From Leucocoprinus leucothites (taxonomy: Eukaryota > Basidiomycota > Agaricomycetes > Agaricales > Agaricaceae): a stretch of 64,000 bases of DNA. The translations under genes were made by a program, and so were the position numbers. The notes under the pieces are model-generated. The model searched no databases and was not told where the DNA came from. It saw only the letters and a program-made list of their open reading frames with translations. The stretch is taken from the NCBI GenBank assembly GCA_013368445.1, contig JAACJO010000001.1, positions 186,001-250,000 on the forward strand, read 5' to 3'. Positions within the stretch are counted from its first letter, which is position 1, and each line of letters begins with the position of its first letter. This document shows positions 23,766-34,781 of the stretch, in pieces.

Positions 23766-24500
23766 GGGACGTGTTCGAACGATTGGTAGAGGAGGGGGAG
23801 GGGAGAGGAAAAGCCGGAAGAAATAGCTATATCTATTATATTCGGGTTTGTTTGGTCCGAAATGAGGTGAAAGAAGATTGGAACCGTATTGGAGCATGAA
23901 CTCGAACTCTTAGAAAGAGAAATGAGCTTCTGGAGGGTTTGTTTTCCTACGCATTCCCTTTTCGAGCTATATACTCGCAGATAGCGCGTGTTTTGTTCAT
24001 TGTAACGAATTTGATGTACTTGCTCACGATCCCGGCTCAAACTCCTGACCTACACCGCACCTTTTCATCGCTGTACATGTTATACTCAGCTTCTTTACTT
24101 ATGCCTAATTCTATTTTTTTGTTGTAGATTTTTGTTTTGTCCCTCGCCTCGAGTTTCTCAGCTTGTTGACGTTACTGGGTAAAGAGTAAGTGATATATGC
24201 TTTTCCTTGGTGACAATCATTCCTCCTGTTGTACCAAGCGCTCACGGTATGGGGAATGTTCAGGCGCGGTCCGAGATGTCTCCGCACTGAAGCTCCTATT
24301 GGGGCATGTGTGGGTATTTACTTGGGACACGGCCGTGGCAGTGAGGCATCATGAGTAAATATATTGAGTAATGGAGCTGCTAACTCTGATTAAGGGAACG
24401 ATCGAGTTGGCATGAGCACGATGGCGAGGGTCACCGCTGGACATTTAATTCTGCTTGTGAGAACCAGAAGATTTAAATTGAAACTGAGCTGTTCCGGAAG
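23766..24500 (+). other. T4 3' region
   Basis: Homologous to the sequence after T1-T3 for about 500 bases, then unique. No gene seen. Confidence 0.4.
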
Positions 24501-25280
24501 TACAGTTGAGGACACTTAAAAAGAATCGACTAGTTTAGTCAAAGTAAGATTTCCAATGATCGGCTCGATAAAATTGCACAACAACTTGGCACGAGGCTCA
24601 GATCGATTTTAGACGCATTTGGGCGTAGTTTTCATAATTTTCCTATGGCTTTTTGGTCACTGCCAAAATTTTTCGGAAATTTACAGGAACATAAGTAGGG
24701 AAATACTGTTCCACTTATGGCCTCAAGATACATTATTGCTTGCCAGAAAACTTCCTGATATCATTCCGCTTACGATATGCCCATTGGCAACGTTCTCTGC
24801 TTGATCAATGCGGTAAGTTGTCGCGAGCTCCTGACAAAGCACCTGATCACATCAACTCGGCAGATGCCAAGTGCCTCTTCCTCCAAAATCATCTCTTGAG
24901 GCTGCCTATAGAAGTGTTTACACCAGCCCCAATACTTATTACAACACCAATAGTCGGTACTAATATTCTTTCATACCCTCTTTCTGGGTGGCATGGAGCA
25001 TAAGAATATTCTCATCGATTATTTAATTTTTCAATTATGCAATATCGGCTCGATAAAATTGCATGACATCTTGGAATCAGACATAGACTTTCAAAAGGAG
25101 TCGATTCCGCATGTTTTCGGAACTTTCCTATCGTTTTTTGACCTACTGCCAAATTTTTGGGGTTATTTATTTAAATGCCAATTTCCGAGAGCCCTTGATG
25201 AGATCTATCGTTTGATGGTATTTTCATCTAATTCCTATTACTTCGACTAAACTAGTCGACTCTAAGTGTCCTCGACTGTA
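24501..25280. mobile_element. Non-autonomous Tc1/mariner-like inverted-repeat element
   Basis: The left end 24501-24543 and the reverse complement of the right end 25241-25280 match over about 40 bases with one 3-base gap. Both start TACAGTYGAGGACACTTA and share TCGACTAGTTTAGTC. The outermost TA on each side fits a TA target-site duplication with a CAGT terminus, as in the Tc1/mariner superfamily. There is no transposase; the internal open frames are short and unrecognised. It lies in unit 4 between T4 and A4 and is absent from the same spacer in units 1-3. Confidence 0.7.
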
Positions 25281-26302
25281 TCATTGCCCAGCGCTTGAAG
25301 GAGGGATGGAGTTGTATATCGTGGGCACATTGGGTGCATTCAAACCCGACTGGTCCTGAGAACTCGATCGTCGCTCGTTAATCGTACTCATATCAGCTAA
25401 AAGAGCTGAGCCGAGATGCACCACTTTTAGATTTTCCCATGAGATTTTCCCTTCCGGCCGTAATTCGAGGAACAATGTATACCGAATCTAGGATACGATG
25501 TTAACTTGTTATGTCATGGGACAAACCCGACCGGTCGTAAAATATTTCGCTTGGTTTTTTTTTGGTGGTCCCAAGGGAGGGTGAGGTGATGTTTTCTGAA
25601 AACCATTAGGAACTTGACTTCTCGAAAGCAGCTCATAGAAGTTTCTCCAGAGTTGAATGGACTAATTTTTATGCGCAAGAAATCGGTTTCAGACTATAGT
25701 TTTATGGACAGTCCTTTAAAAGGGAATTTCTGCATGAACTACTCGTTACTTAGAAATTTCTCATTTTAGGCTCGTTCGATATCTCTCAACGAGAGCTATT
25801 GATTAAATCTACTTTTACAGAAGATGTATATCGTTGCGCAAACGACCCAGGCCCATTTGCTGATGTACACAATTCTAACTGCCTGCGGTGGTGGTGGCAT
25901 CAACACCGCGAGACATTTAGAAGTCCATCTATTGTGCCCGGACCGACCCTACTCTTTACGATTCTTCTCCCACAGCTTAATGGCCGAGTTCTAAGGAGGG
26001 TGTTCTTACGTTGTTTCCGTCGACCCGTGGGAGATCGCTAGCACAAGTTGCTGATGGAGGTGCTGTGGTTGCTGGGGCAGCTGCTCAGAACCCCAACTTA
26101 AGGGCTCTCCAGTCATGCAAGTAGCGCCCGCACCCATATTAAACCCCTGCCTAACCACTGGCCAACCTGAGCAATACCACCCCAGTCGTTTCAAACTATT
26201 GAGATCCCTTGAACTCATCGAGGATGTATGTTCTGTTAAGATACTATCCATGATTTTCACCAACTAATCCCACGTTTCTTGTATTCAGCGCCAAGAAACA
26301 AG
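25281..26302 (+). other. Spacer before A4
   Basis: Unique sequence with no recognised gene. An 80-codon frame at 25799-26041 has no family match I can justify. The last ~100 bases match the A upstream region. Confidence 0.35.
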
Positions 26303-27400
26303 ATGGTTGGTCAAGAAGTCTTACAATTACTTCAGTCGGCGTGTGATCACCACCCTGTGCGCCAAGTCGCCGAAATGGCAGGCGTTGCACTGTCAATTGT
26401 TGAATTATTGAAGGTATGTTGCCGCCATCCTCCCCCACCTCCATAGTGCTCAGCAATGCCTGGCACCAACGTCGTTTCTGGTGCCGAATACTGCACTGCC
26501 CAACATATACACATTCCCCCTATTATTCTACCGATTATTTAGAAACAATAACTCACAGTTTATGTCAGGCTGTGAGGAGACAGAAAGAAGATTTCTTTGC
26601 AATCGGGAGAGGTATATGTGAGATCGTTGTCGAACTCATTGACAGAGCCCACGTGACACCTTCTGTCCTCGAGAGTTTCAAAATTGAAGTTCTCCAAACA
26701 AATCTAAAGTGAGCCACTACTCTATGATCGCCAAGAGTTGATATCTTGATAATATCTGGATTTGGGAATAGGGCCATCAGAGGCAACATTAGGAAGCATG
26801 TGAGGGGCCAAGCGCCTGTGAGAAGACTGTGGAGGGTTATTTGCGGCTATTCGCATATCAAAACAACCCAGAGATGTTGGAGCTATATCCAGGATTGTTT
26901 TGGAATACTTGGCGTGAGTCGTTCTAGGGACCTTATGATATTTTCTTCCATTAATGTCCTAACCAATATTTCTGCAGCTTCAATTCAGCCTGGAGACCTG
27001 GGACCGTGTTTTAGACCTGGGACGCCAGCTAGAGGAGCTAAGAGAGCAACAGAGCCGGGACCTATCACCAGACATTCCGAACTCACACATGGCGTCGCAT
27101 GATTCAATAATCGACGAGTCATCTCCTACTGCAAGTGTAACACCAGAGCCGACAGACGATATAGACCCTTCACATCAAGAGGGAAGAGATCACCCACGAA
27201 ATCACCAGGTAGTCAACAGGAGAGGGGCTATGACCCTTGGGCTACAACAAGGAGCTTCCTTGATCAGAGCTAACCAGACGGACTCTGGAAATAGAGTTAG
27301 CTATACGCGAGTGTCAGGGAATGCGATAAGCAGTAGTGTAGGAACGGTTATCAAGATTAGAGGATCGGGAAATACTTTGAATATATCGCTCCAAGCTTGA
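26303..27400 (+). CDS. A4: MLKL/HeLo-like protein with C-terminal amyloid-like motif
   Basis: Exons 26303-26413, 26569-26708, 26772-26913 and 26978-27400 give 271 aa. Exon 1 is one codon shorter at the start and exon 3 carries a three-codon insertion (QAPVRRLWRVICGYS), both in frame. All splice sites are GT..AG. The helical domain has VRQVAEMAGVALSIVELLK and VLDLGRQLEELREQQ; the linker keeps VTPEPTDDIDPSHQEGRD; the C-terminus reads NRVSYTRVSGNAISSSVG and IKIRGSGNTLNISLQA. Preservation of frame through a 9-nt insertion supports selection on the protein. No B relic follows, unlike units 1-3. Confidence 0.7.
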
Positions 27401-27835
27401 CACAGCTCCGCATTCATTTTTTTACTAGATGTGTTTCCAAGAAACTTGATTGTAATCAATTCTCATTCAATAAATTAAGCACTGACCAGCGTATCGGCAC
27501 AGTGAACTGTTTCAGCTCTCGGCATTTAGCGTTCAGCGTTCAACGTCAACATCGATATGTCGACAATCATCACGACAAAATGAGTGGAGCCACGCTTCGA
27601 ACACCGCGGTTTAAACTCCGACCATGATGCAGCTTGGATAGTATCATCATGCGTTCTCTATGGTCCATGCTTCACCTCGACAGCTCCAGCCGGTGCCGTA
27701 CTGTCAAGTTTAATTCACCAAAAGTGATTCACAGGGAACCTTTGGCTTGTGGGAGGCCACGATGATGTCTCGTGAGTGGTTACCGTTAATCCCAAGGCGC
27801 AGTCTCCATTTCTCATTCCCCTCTCCGCCCCCCCA
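27401..27835 (+). other. Spacer A4-T5
   Basis: Short and largely unique; the B gene and block C are absent, so a deletion probably joined A4 to the T5 upstream region. Confidence 0.4.
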
Positions 27836-28853
27836 GGAGCTGAGCAGCTCGAATTTCTTTTGTCTTTATCTTCCTTGCGACAGTATTAATGATAGTAAGT
27901 TTGACCCCATTGCTGTCTATGCCATTGAATACACTTTCGATAACATATATACTTCTTCCACCGGGTAGCCTACTACGACATATACACCGCAAATTAGTCG
28001 CCCACTCCCAAAACCCTCATCAAGCAGTCCATCCTTGGACAGCTCTATCCTTTCTTCCTCCGATATCCCGTCTTTGTCCTTTCCACCTTTAACATTGTTG
28101 CCGCCGCTGGTAGCTTTTGTAGCGATGCAGTGTATGTATGCATATCTCCCAATTAGCCCGCGCTCATGTTAACCCCGATCATGCTCATACAAGATGAAAT
28201 TCTCCGGCCAAGTGTTCCAGTTACCCGATCAAATGTCGTGTTACACAAGTTCCACCTTCGTTGATATCTCGCCCTTCACCAGGAACAGTACAATCCTACG
28301 GCGGGTACGCCGTTACCTCCTTCAACCCACCACCTGTTGCCTCCGCTTCAGCGGCATACTTTGGCCAAGAACCTCTATTTGGTGCATCTGCTTTCCCTTC
28401 CGGTGTCGGTTTGCTAGGAAAGGGACATACGGATTCAAATTCAAATTCGACGATTGGGTATGGCGAGCTCAGAGCTGACACAGGGAAATCGAGTGCGGGA
28501 GGACGAGGCGTACGGGAACTCTAGATTAAGTGGCCGGCCCGTGGTCCTGAGCTATGCTGATGGCAAAATCGTTGATCCGTCCATATCTATACCAATTGCA
28601 CACCCTTATCCCATTGCTGTCGCCACCGCCATCAAAACCATCGACATCTTTGTCTCACCCTTCACCCTTGCCAAGTTCTACCTCTCCTCTACTGACGGGA
28701 GGTGCAAGGGCAGCAATGTCGGGAGGCGGTGCGCCTGCGGCTCGTAGTAGCTTGACTGTGCATCAGGATGTGAGGGGAGTGCTTAGCGAGGAGGGGGATG
28801 AGTGGAGGAGTGGTGATGCAAAGGAAATTTTGCCTATTGCTGAGCGGAGGTGA
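27836..28853 (+). pseudogene. T5: last decayed copy of the T gene
   Basis: 28261-28524 reads SPGTVQSYGGYAVTSFNPPP, SASAAYFGQEPLFGASAFPS and the TIGYGELRADTGKSSAGGRG block. 28554-28853 is open to the end, with SGGGAPAARSSLTVHQDVRG and EWRSGDAKEILPIAERR then TGA. The tail is the best preserved but has lost the TYDS element (LPIAERR in its place). A frame change lies near 28520. The repeated region ends a few hundred bases further on. Confidence 0.4.
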
Positions 28854-30593
28854 GAGGGAGCATGTGAGAGGAGGCGGTGTATGTGGATTCGCGACCGATA
28901 GGGGGGTAGGAGTGGTGGGCCTGAAGAGCGTGTCATATCCTCGATACCTGGGCTTGTCTGGTCCAGAGAAGCAGAAGAAGAGCATTGATTGGAATTGGAG
29001 CATCGATCCTCGAAGAAAAAGAGGTGTATTCTTCGATTGCTTAAGATACACTTGCCTACATGCGCTGAGCGTGTTCATTCGGTGATGCGCCCACCTACTA
29101 CTCCTTACCCGCACCTTCCATTTCCGTCATGCCCACTTGATTTTCTCGATTGCTCATGTTCTATCTCCTTAGCTCATTTCGATGTACGCTGAATGTGAAT
29201 GTGGTACATGACTTGAATGTACGCAGCTGAAGCGTTCGGCAACAAGCACCGTGATTCAAATATCTAAATTCCAGTCCTCACACCCTGGCATGATAGCAGT
29301 CCCAAGATACTTGATCCGTCCTCTCGTTCGATCCAAGCACTGACTTCGCCTATTGTGTTCTTGGATCTCTTCACGGTACTCTCCCTACCCAATCCTACTT
29401 CTAACCAGCAACCTACCACCCCAACCTTCCAACATTTCTCGTTCATTCCTTGCATTGCAGATGGCCTTACCTTTTCCGAGAAAAGCGTCACTGGTCGCTG
29501 TTTGTTTCGTACCCCTCCCACTGGCCAGTCTGCCAACGCCGTATTTACTCACTTCCTTCTCCCAAAGGCCCTCTGAACGCCGCTACCTACCAGCGTATCA
29601 TGTTGACGTCCTCCTACGCTCATTAATACAATTCGCCACGTCGAACAAGTTCAGGGATACTCGCACAGTGAGCCCTACTGCGAATTAAAAATAACTGCTT
29701 ATGTTGCGTCCTCTTCAGTCGCGCCCCACCTTTAATTGCGTGTTCACTCGGCACATAGGCTGTTTAGATTTTCGCACGAATACCCGCTTTTCTTGGCTAG
29801 CTTAGGACGAGTGCACTCCACACAGTCGACGAGGATTATTGTGATAGAAGAAGTGACGATCTGGGAAAGAAGCGTCGCGGTGTCTTGTAATCCACCCCCC
29901 TTGGGTTATTTCTCCAAATACGGACCAGCCCACATCCCTCGCTTATCCGTCTTGATCGTTGGCAGTCTACAACGCAGATCTCATCTGCATTTCCAGTAAC
30001 GTCCGTCTACTCTGGTAAACTCGAAGCTCCTAGTTCCCCTCCAACAAATTCTCTTGACGAGGAACTCGTTTGGTTTTTCCACCACTTTGTCTTCAGGTCT
30101 CTTTCACTTATGCCACCGCCAATCTCCTTTCTCTGGTACCTAAGGGATGGGTCTTCAGGGCCTACCCCCAGTGGTTCTACACGTTCTGTGTTTCCCTGTC
30201 TCATATGCGCTCACTGGTTATGTTTTCGACGCCTGGCTTACACTTGCACGTGTTCAACAGATTTAATTGATCGGTTTGGTCATCGTAACCCGTATGATCT
30301 CTTATGATCTACCCTCTGCGAATAAAATGTGTGAATACTGTCATATACTCTCTGGTCGTGCGGAGCATAGAATATGATTGAATTGATGACCTGGGCAAGG
30401 CAAGGGCAGCTTTATTATTGTTGATGAACAACACATGTCTTTGACCGTGTTTATTCCTGTGACTGAATTAAGTTGTTGAATCTGAGTGGATCAGTTCAAA
30501 TGGTCTGATTCGAAACTGGCAATGGCAGAACTGAGCCAGTCGGCAAGTGCCAAGGTGTGGCTGTTTCTGGCCACAGGACGTTGAGAGCAAGGA
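28854..30593 (+). other. Gene-poor stretch after the repeat array
   Basis: Short open frames only. A possible intron (GTACTC at 29379 to TTGCAG at 29460) sits directly before an ATG that opens 75 codons (MALPFPRKASLVAV...) of unknown nature; not strong enough to call. Confidence 0.3.
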
Positions 30594-30600
30594 TATAAAA
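30594..30600 (+). promoter_or_regulatory. TATA box
   Basis: TATAAAA in a C-rich context, 83 bases upstream of the first possible start codon of the next gene. Confidence 0.5.
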
Positions 30601-30682
30601 TCCCCCCTCGCTTTTGTCCAAAGGCCAACCTCAACGTCCCTTTACCGCTACTGGAAGCACCTGCTTTACTTGGACGCTCATA

Positions 30683-31440
30683 ATGCCTACCTTCATCCCG
30701 CAACTTCAGGTGCATAGTGCAGAGATTGATTTGAGTAGCTCATAGCTAATGTCTTTTGTCAAGCCTACAATTACTCGATGCTCGGCTACCACCCCCAATG
30801 TTACTGTCAACACGCCTACTCACGTCCAGAGCTTTCCAGTGCGTTACTTCTTTTTTCAAATATTTCCTTCCCTTATCTGACACGCACAACTAGACACCGT
30901 GCCCGGGAGCTCCAACGCATGGAACGGTTCCTCTAAATGATACAGAGAATGCCCATATTCTCTATAATGCTCTCACTGATGACCTCTATCCTATTGGGTT
31001 GTCAACCATTTCAGTGGCTCGCCAGCTCGAGCTTGATACAATTGTCCTTGCGACCCCCGTACACGTTCATACTCCAACGACTCATATTGGTCTAATTCAC
31101 GGCGTGGTTGTGGGGCAACCTATGAGTGCTCTAGATACAGTGCTTACTTTACAAGCGCTTTTGCATCAACCAATTCACACTGCGGTGTATGGGCAACTAA
31201 CACCACGTCTAAGGGAGCTAGTCAGGAGGGCATTCCTAGAACGCAACCTGGATGCACGTTCTAGTGCAGCAATCACTTGGGACAGCTATGTCTCAGGACG
31301 ATCTCCGAGCAACGGCCTTACAGGATGTGACCTCTTGTTGGGGTGTACGGAGATATGGGGAATCGAGCGTGTTTCTCTCGGAGGATACAGTGTTGTACAC
31401 CTTGCATGAAATCTTCATTGTCGGAGCACCATGTTACTAG
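30683..31440 (+). CDS. Hypothetical protein, probably frameshifted
   Basis: A TATA box, an ATG at 30683 and an in-frame series of pieces (30683-30709, 30746-30838, 30894 onward) support a gene. The second intron (GTGCGT to CTAG, 30839-30893, 55 nt) is canonical; the first would be only 36 nt, so translation may instead start at the ATG at 30749. The long piece reads LNDTENAHILYNALTDDLYP, LELDTIVLATPVHVHTPTTH, GQLTPRLRELVRRAFLERNL and stays open to 31409. A better-looking frame takes over near 31290 (MSQDDLRATALQDVTSCWG, EDTVLYTLHEIFIVGAPCY, stop 31440), suggesting a one-base shift or a missed intron. About 200 aa. No family recognised. Confidence 0.4.
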
Positions 31441-32458
31441 TTGGAACCAGTTTCTTTCCGCCGTTGTGGTTTTACTGGTATGCCTAAACTATGGTCAATA
31501 TCCGACCTTCTTCTTCCGACCGCTCGGAGATTAGGGTCCTGAGTAAAGAGTAAACAAGCGCCCACAACTCGGCTAAATGGCGTTATCAGCTGATCCTGAT
31601 CTTGGGATATTCAAATAGAGGCTATTTGCGAGACCCCTAATTTGAGGCCAGCGTGTCCAGGTTGCTGTTAACTGTCCTCCCTGTACGCTATCACTATAGT
31701 TTTGCATATCCCATCTCGTCCTGACTTGTAGATAATGCCTTGTATCAGTTTTATGCCACCACTCTTTAAGTAATTGCGCTTCTGGCATAACTGAACGATA
31801 TGTTGAGTAGATCTGCGTCACCACCAAGCGTGGTTCAGGTGTCGTTTCGTATCGCATTTATGTTGATGCAACTAGGATCCGAATGGATTCAACATCAGAA
31901 GATCACTCGTAATTGAATTTTTCTAGTCAATAAATGTTGCGTCAGCCAATGGAGTCTAAGATTATCCATCTACTTCGACCACATTGAAATGCACAGTGAG
32001 ATCATGCATCAAAGATTGGCATTCAGCCGGAGCATAAACATAAGAGCACTCGGTAACTTCCAGAAGTTTGCGTACTTCCATCATTCCTGCGAATAATAGG
32101 AGATATCTCGAAAATTTGGGTCTTTTGCTTAAGCTGGTTTATTTCGAGTTCGCTATATCATGTGCAAGAAGCTACACCCATGGCGTGTGACCTGTTCCTC
32201 TCACAAGACTGTTGTTATAGCAGACTCTGTAGGGAGACAGCGGCGAGCGAATGATATGATTTCGGGTGAATCAACTGACAAACCAGCTCACGGACAGAAA
32301 GAGGGGACAATTGCATCAAATTCGTTACTTCGGAGACATTGATAGAATATTGCGAATGTTCTTTTGGGCAAGAATAATTGGAAAGCGATGAAATTCATTA
32401 TGAGGATCGATGTTGCCAGATCTATACACATGGTATAATTTACAGCGATATTACCGCA
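31441..32458. other. No recognised gene
   Basis: A 94-codon minus-strand frame (31573-31857; EAQLLKEWWHKTDTRHYLQV, SVQGGQLTATWTRWPQ) has protein-like composition but no start context, splice partners or family. Confidence 0.3.
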
Positions 32459-32585
32459 ACATCAGAGAATTCCGGAAAGAACGACATGGCTATATCACGG
32501 TAAGACGTCAAATTATAATGTGATATATATTGCTGACGTCTTACCGTGATATAGCCATGTCGTTCTTTCCGGAATTCTCTGATGT
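32459..32585. repeat. Perfect inverted repeat, 52-bp arms, 23-bp loop
   Basis: 32459-32510 is the exact reverse complement of 32534-32585. The loop (32511-32533) is AT-rich. The pairing stops at both outer ends. There are no target-site duplications beside it. Confidence 0.97.
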
Positions 32586-34724
32586 CAAGCTGTCTCTTAA
32601 TACGGCAAGGTCCGCGACCATCTCTCGACCCCAGCACTAGCTGAGCCAGGCGCTAATCCATCAGTTGTATGTTACAAATCACTTGTGGTTTTCCATGCTC
32701 TTGTGAATGCTGCGGAGTGATGGCCAATTTGTGGCTGGCTGGGGACTAGGGGGGCTGGAAGTGCAGTACTGTAGTGATGTCTATGAGCAGACTCTCAGTT
32801 TCGTTATGGTACGAACCTAGGACAAAGTCACCTAATAAGTGTCATCGAACCGACTTGATGTGAGATAACATAACCGAGTTGCTCTTCGCAAGAGAGCAAT
32901 CTACTGTAGAGATCAGACGCCCGCTGATGTCAGATCACTGCCATCAGCCGCCATCCCTCTACTACTCCTGTTTCCCCATTCATCGCTGCCACTACACTAT
33001 CTCAACAACCTCGCAATCATCAAGAACGGCCGCCGCCTATGCACATCAAGCCGACCCATCACATCTGATCAAGAATGACCGCCGCTTGCACCCACAATCT
33101 CTCCCTCATTTTCCCCTCATTTCTTAAATTTCAAATTTCGTCCCTCATTTCCCCGTTATCATTTCCCTTTACAGCTTCTAACCCACTCTTTCTACTCGGT
33201 TTTGATGGCTTCAACGCCGCCGAGTTAGGACTTGTCATTCAACTGACAGAAGTCCGCTCTTTTTCATTTTGCTTTATCCAATCATTTTCTTTCCCCTCGT
33301 ACCTTGCTCGAAAAATCTCCATAAAATCGTCATACGCGCCCCACTCTGCTCTCTCTTACCTTGTCTCATCGCTTCGTCTAATAGTGTGGATCCAGGCGAC
33401 CACATGTATTCTCTCTCCATTCCCTTTTCCACGTTAATATTTCTCAGATATATCCTTATGACCTTAAAATATCGGAAAATCGTCGCCATAAACACTCGTC
33501 TCTACTTGTCTCTATTGTCTCTAACATCCGTAGGTACTGCCATGCGGTTAGTATAAATACTATCATGTATCTACGAATATTCCTTAGTGAAATCTACCCC
33601 TACTTTCTATCTTATTCTTGTCTGAACTTAGGAGCTCAAGACCGACCCTACAGCTCGAAAGCGCACTATACCACTCGATCTCACTCCTCAGCAACGACTT
33701 GCATCGTCGCATTCGCGCTGAGTCTTCGTTCCAATTTATTTTCCACTCAAAATTCTAACTACTCTGGTTTACATTTGGGTCACTAGCCAGCGACAGACGG
33801 ACGCTGTCGCGCTCGCATTCAATTTCGGACGAACTCGCTTCGTCATCTCTTCACTACCATTGAATTCCCCCCCCCCCCCCTCGAGTCGCGTTGAGGTAAC
33901 TTGAATGGTCAGACTATGCCTTATGGCTGTATATATGCCTTCCACACTTGCCAAATTCCTGTCCCCTGAATATGCTATCACTGCTCAGACCGACAGTTTG
34001 TTTCTCGATGCTTGTAGGCTGTCACCCAGCATATGATGAACCGGTTCAAAATTACAAAGGCAGGGCTGAAGTATCTAGTTTTGGCTTCAGGAAACCCAAC
34101 GGTATGAGCAGAAGGCAGTATAAACCACCCCCATCCCCTCATTTTGTTTTCACCCAGCGGTCGATATTACACCTTCCTCTCACCTCATTCAATCTCCTGA
34201 TCAGCAGAATGCAATTAACTGGCACTTCCCTTGACTCGTTACCCGTTGTTGCTTGATTTCAATTTTATTCCACAACTCAGGGTGAATCATCCACCGCTCA
34301 TTAATCCAATTCCCCAAAGCTGACTTCCGCCCCTTTTCCCATCCTATTGCAGCATATGTTACAATGAACACATGTTTTATCCTCCCAAATCTTTCAGTAA
34401 GATTATCTTCGCAAAGACTTCCCTGTGGTCGATTCATAGATTTCGAGAACACACCATGCCCCAGAGCTCCGGGGTTGAACCAATACCCCTTAACAACACA
34501 AGTTCGAATGTCACCAGGTATCGTGCCCCACTACCGTCGACAACTATCCCGTTGATTTTTGGATCATTTCGACTGCTCAGCAACGCAAATTAGAGAGGGT
34601 TGCCTTACGACCCCCATTCATCAGCTTTGTTAATTGTTGTCCCCAAAATGAGGATGTAAATGGAGTTGGAATTTTTCTCTGCAAGTGTCTTTTCCCCAGA
34701 GCCGAAGGGAAATTCAATCAGGAA
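32586..34724. other. No recognised gene
   Basis: Pyrimidine-rich on the plus strand from 32.9 to 33.9 kb, with a C10 run near 33870. Open frames are short and low in complexity. TATA-like sites occur at ~33552 and ~34110 without a gene I can follow. Confidence 0.4.
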
Positions 34725-34781
34725 AGCTACGTTTATCGCTTGTGTGTTAATATATCTTAGGACGTTCCGATAAACGTAGCT
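34725..34781. repeat. 14-bp inverted repeat
   Basis: AGCTACGTTTATCG at 34725-34738 and its exact reverse complement at 34768-34781, 29 bases apart, just before a TATAAATA at ~34791. Confidence 0.85.

Noticed and set aside
24501..25280. Considered a CRISPR-like or LTR repeat
   Set aside because: Only one pair of inverted, not direct, termini; no spacer series, no TG..CA ends.
25799..26041. Cys/Trp-containing 80-codon frame considered as a small secreted protein
   Set aside because: No signal peptide, no conserved cysteine spacing that I recognise, and no counterpart in other units.
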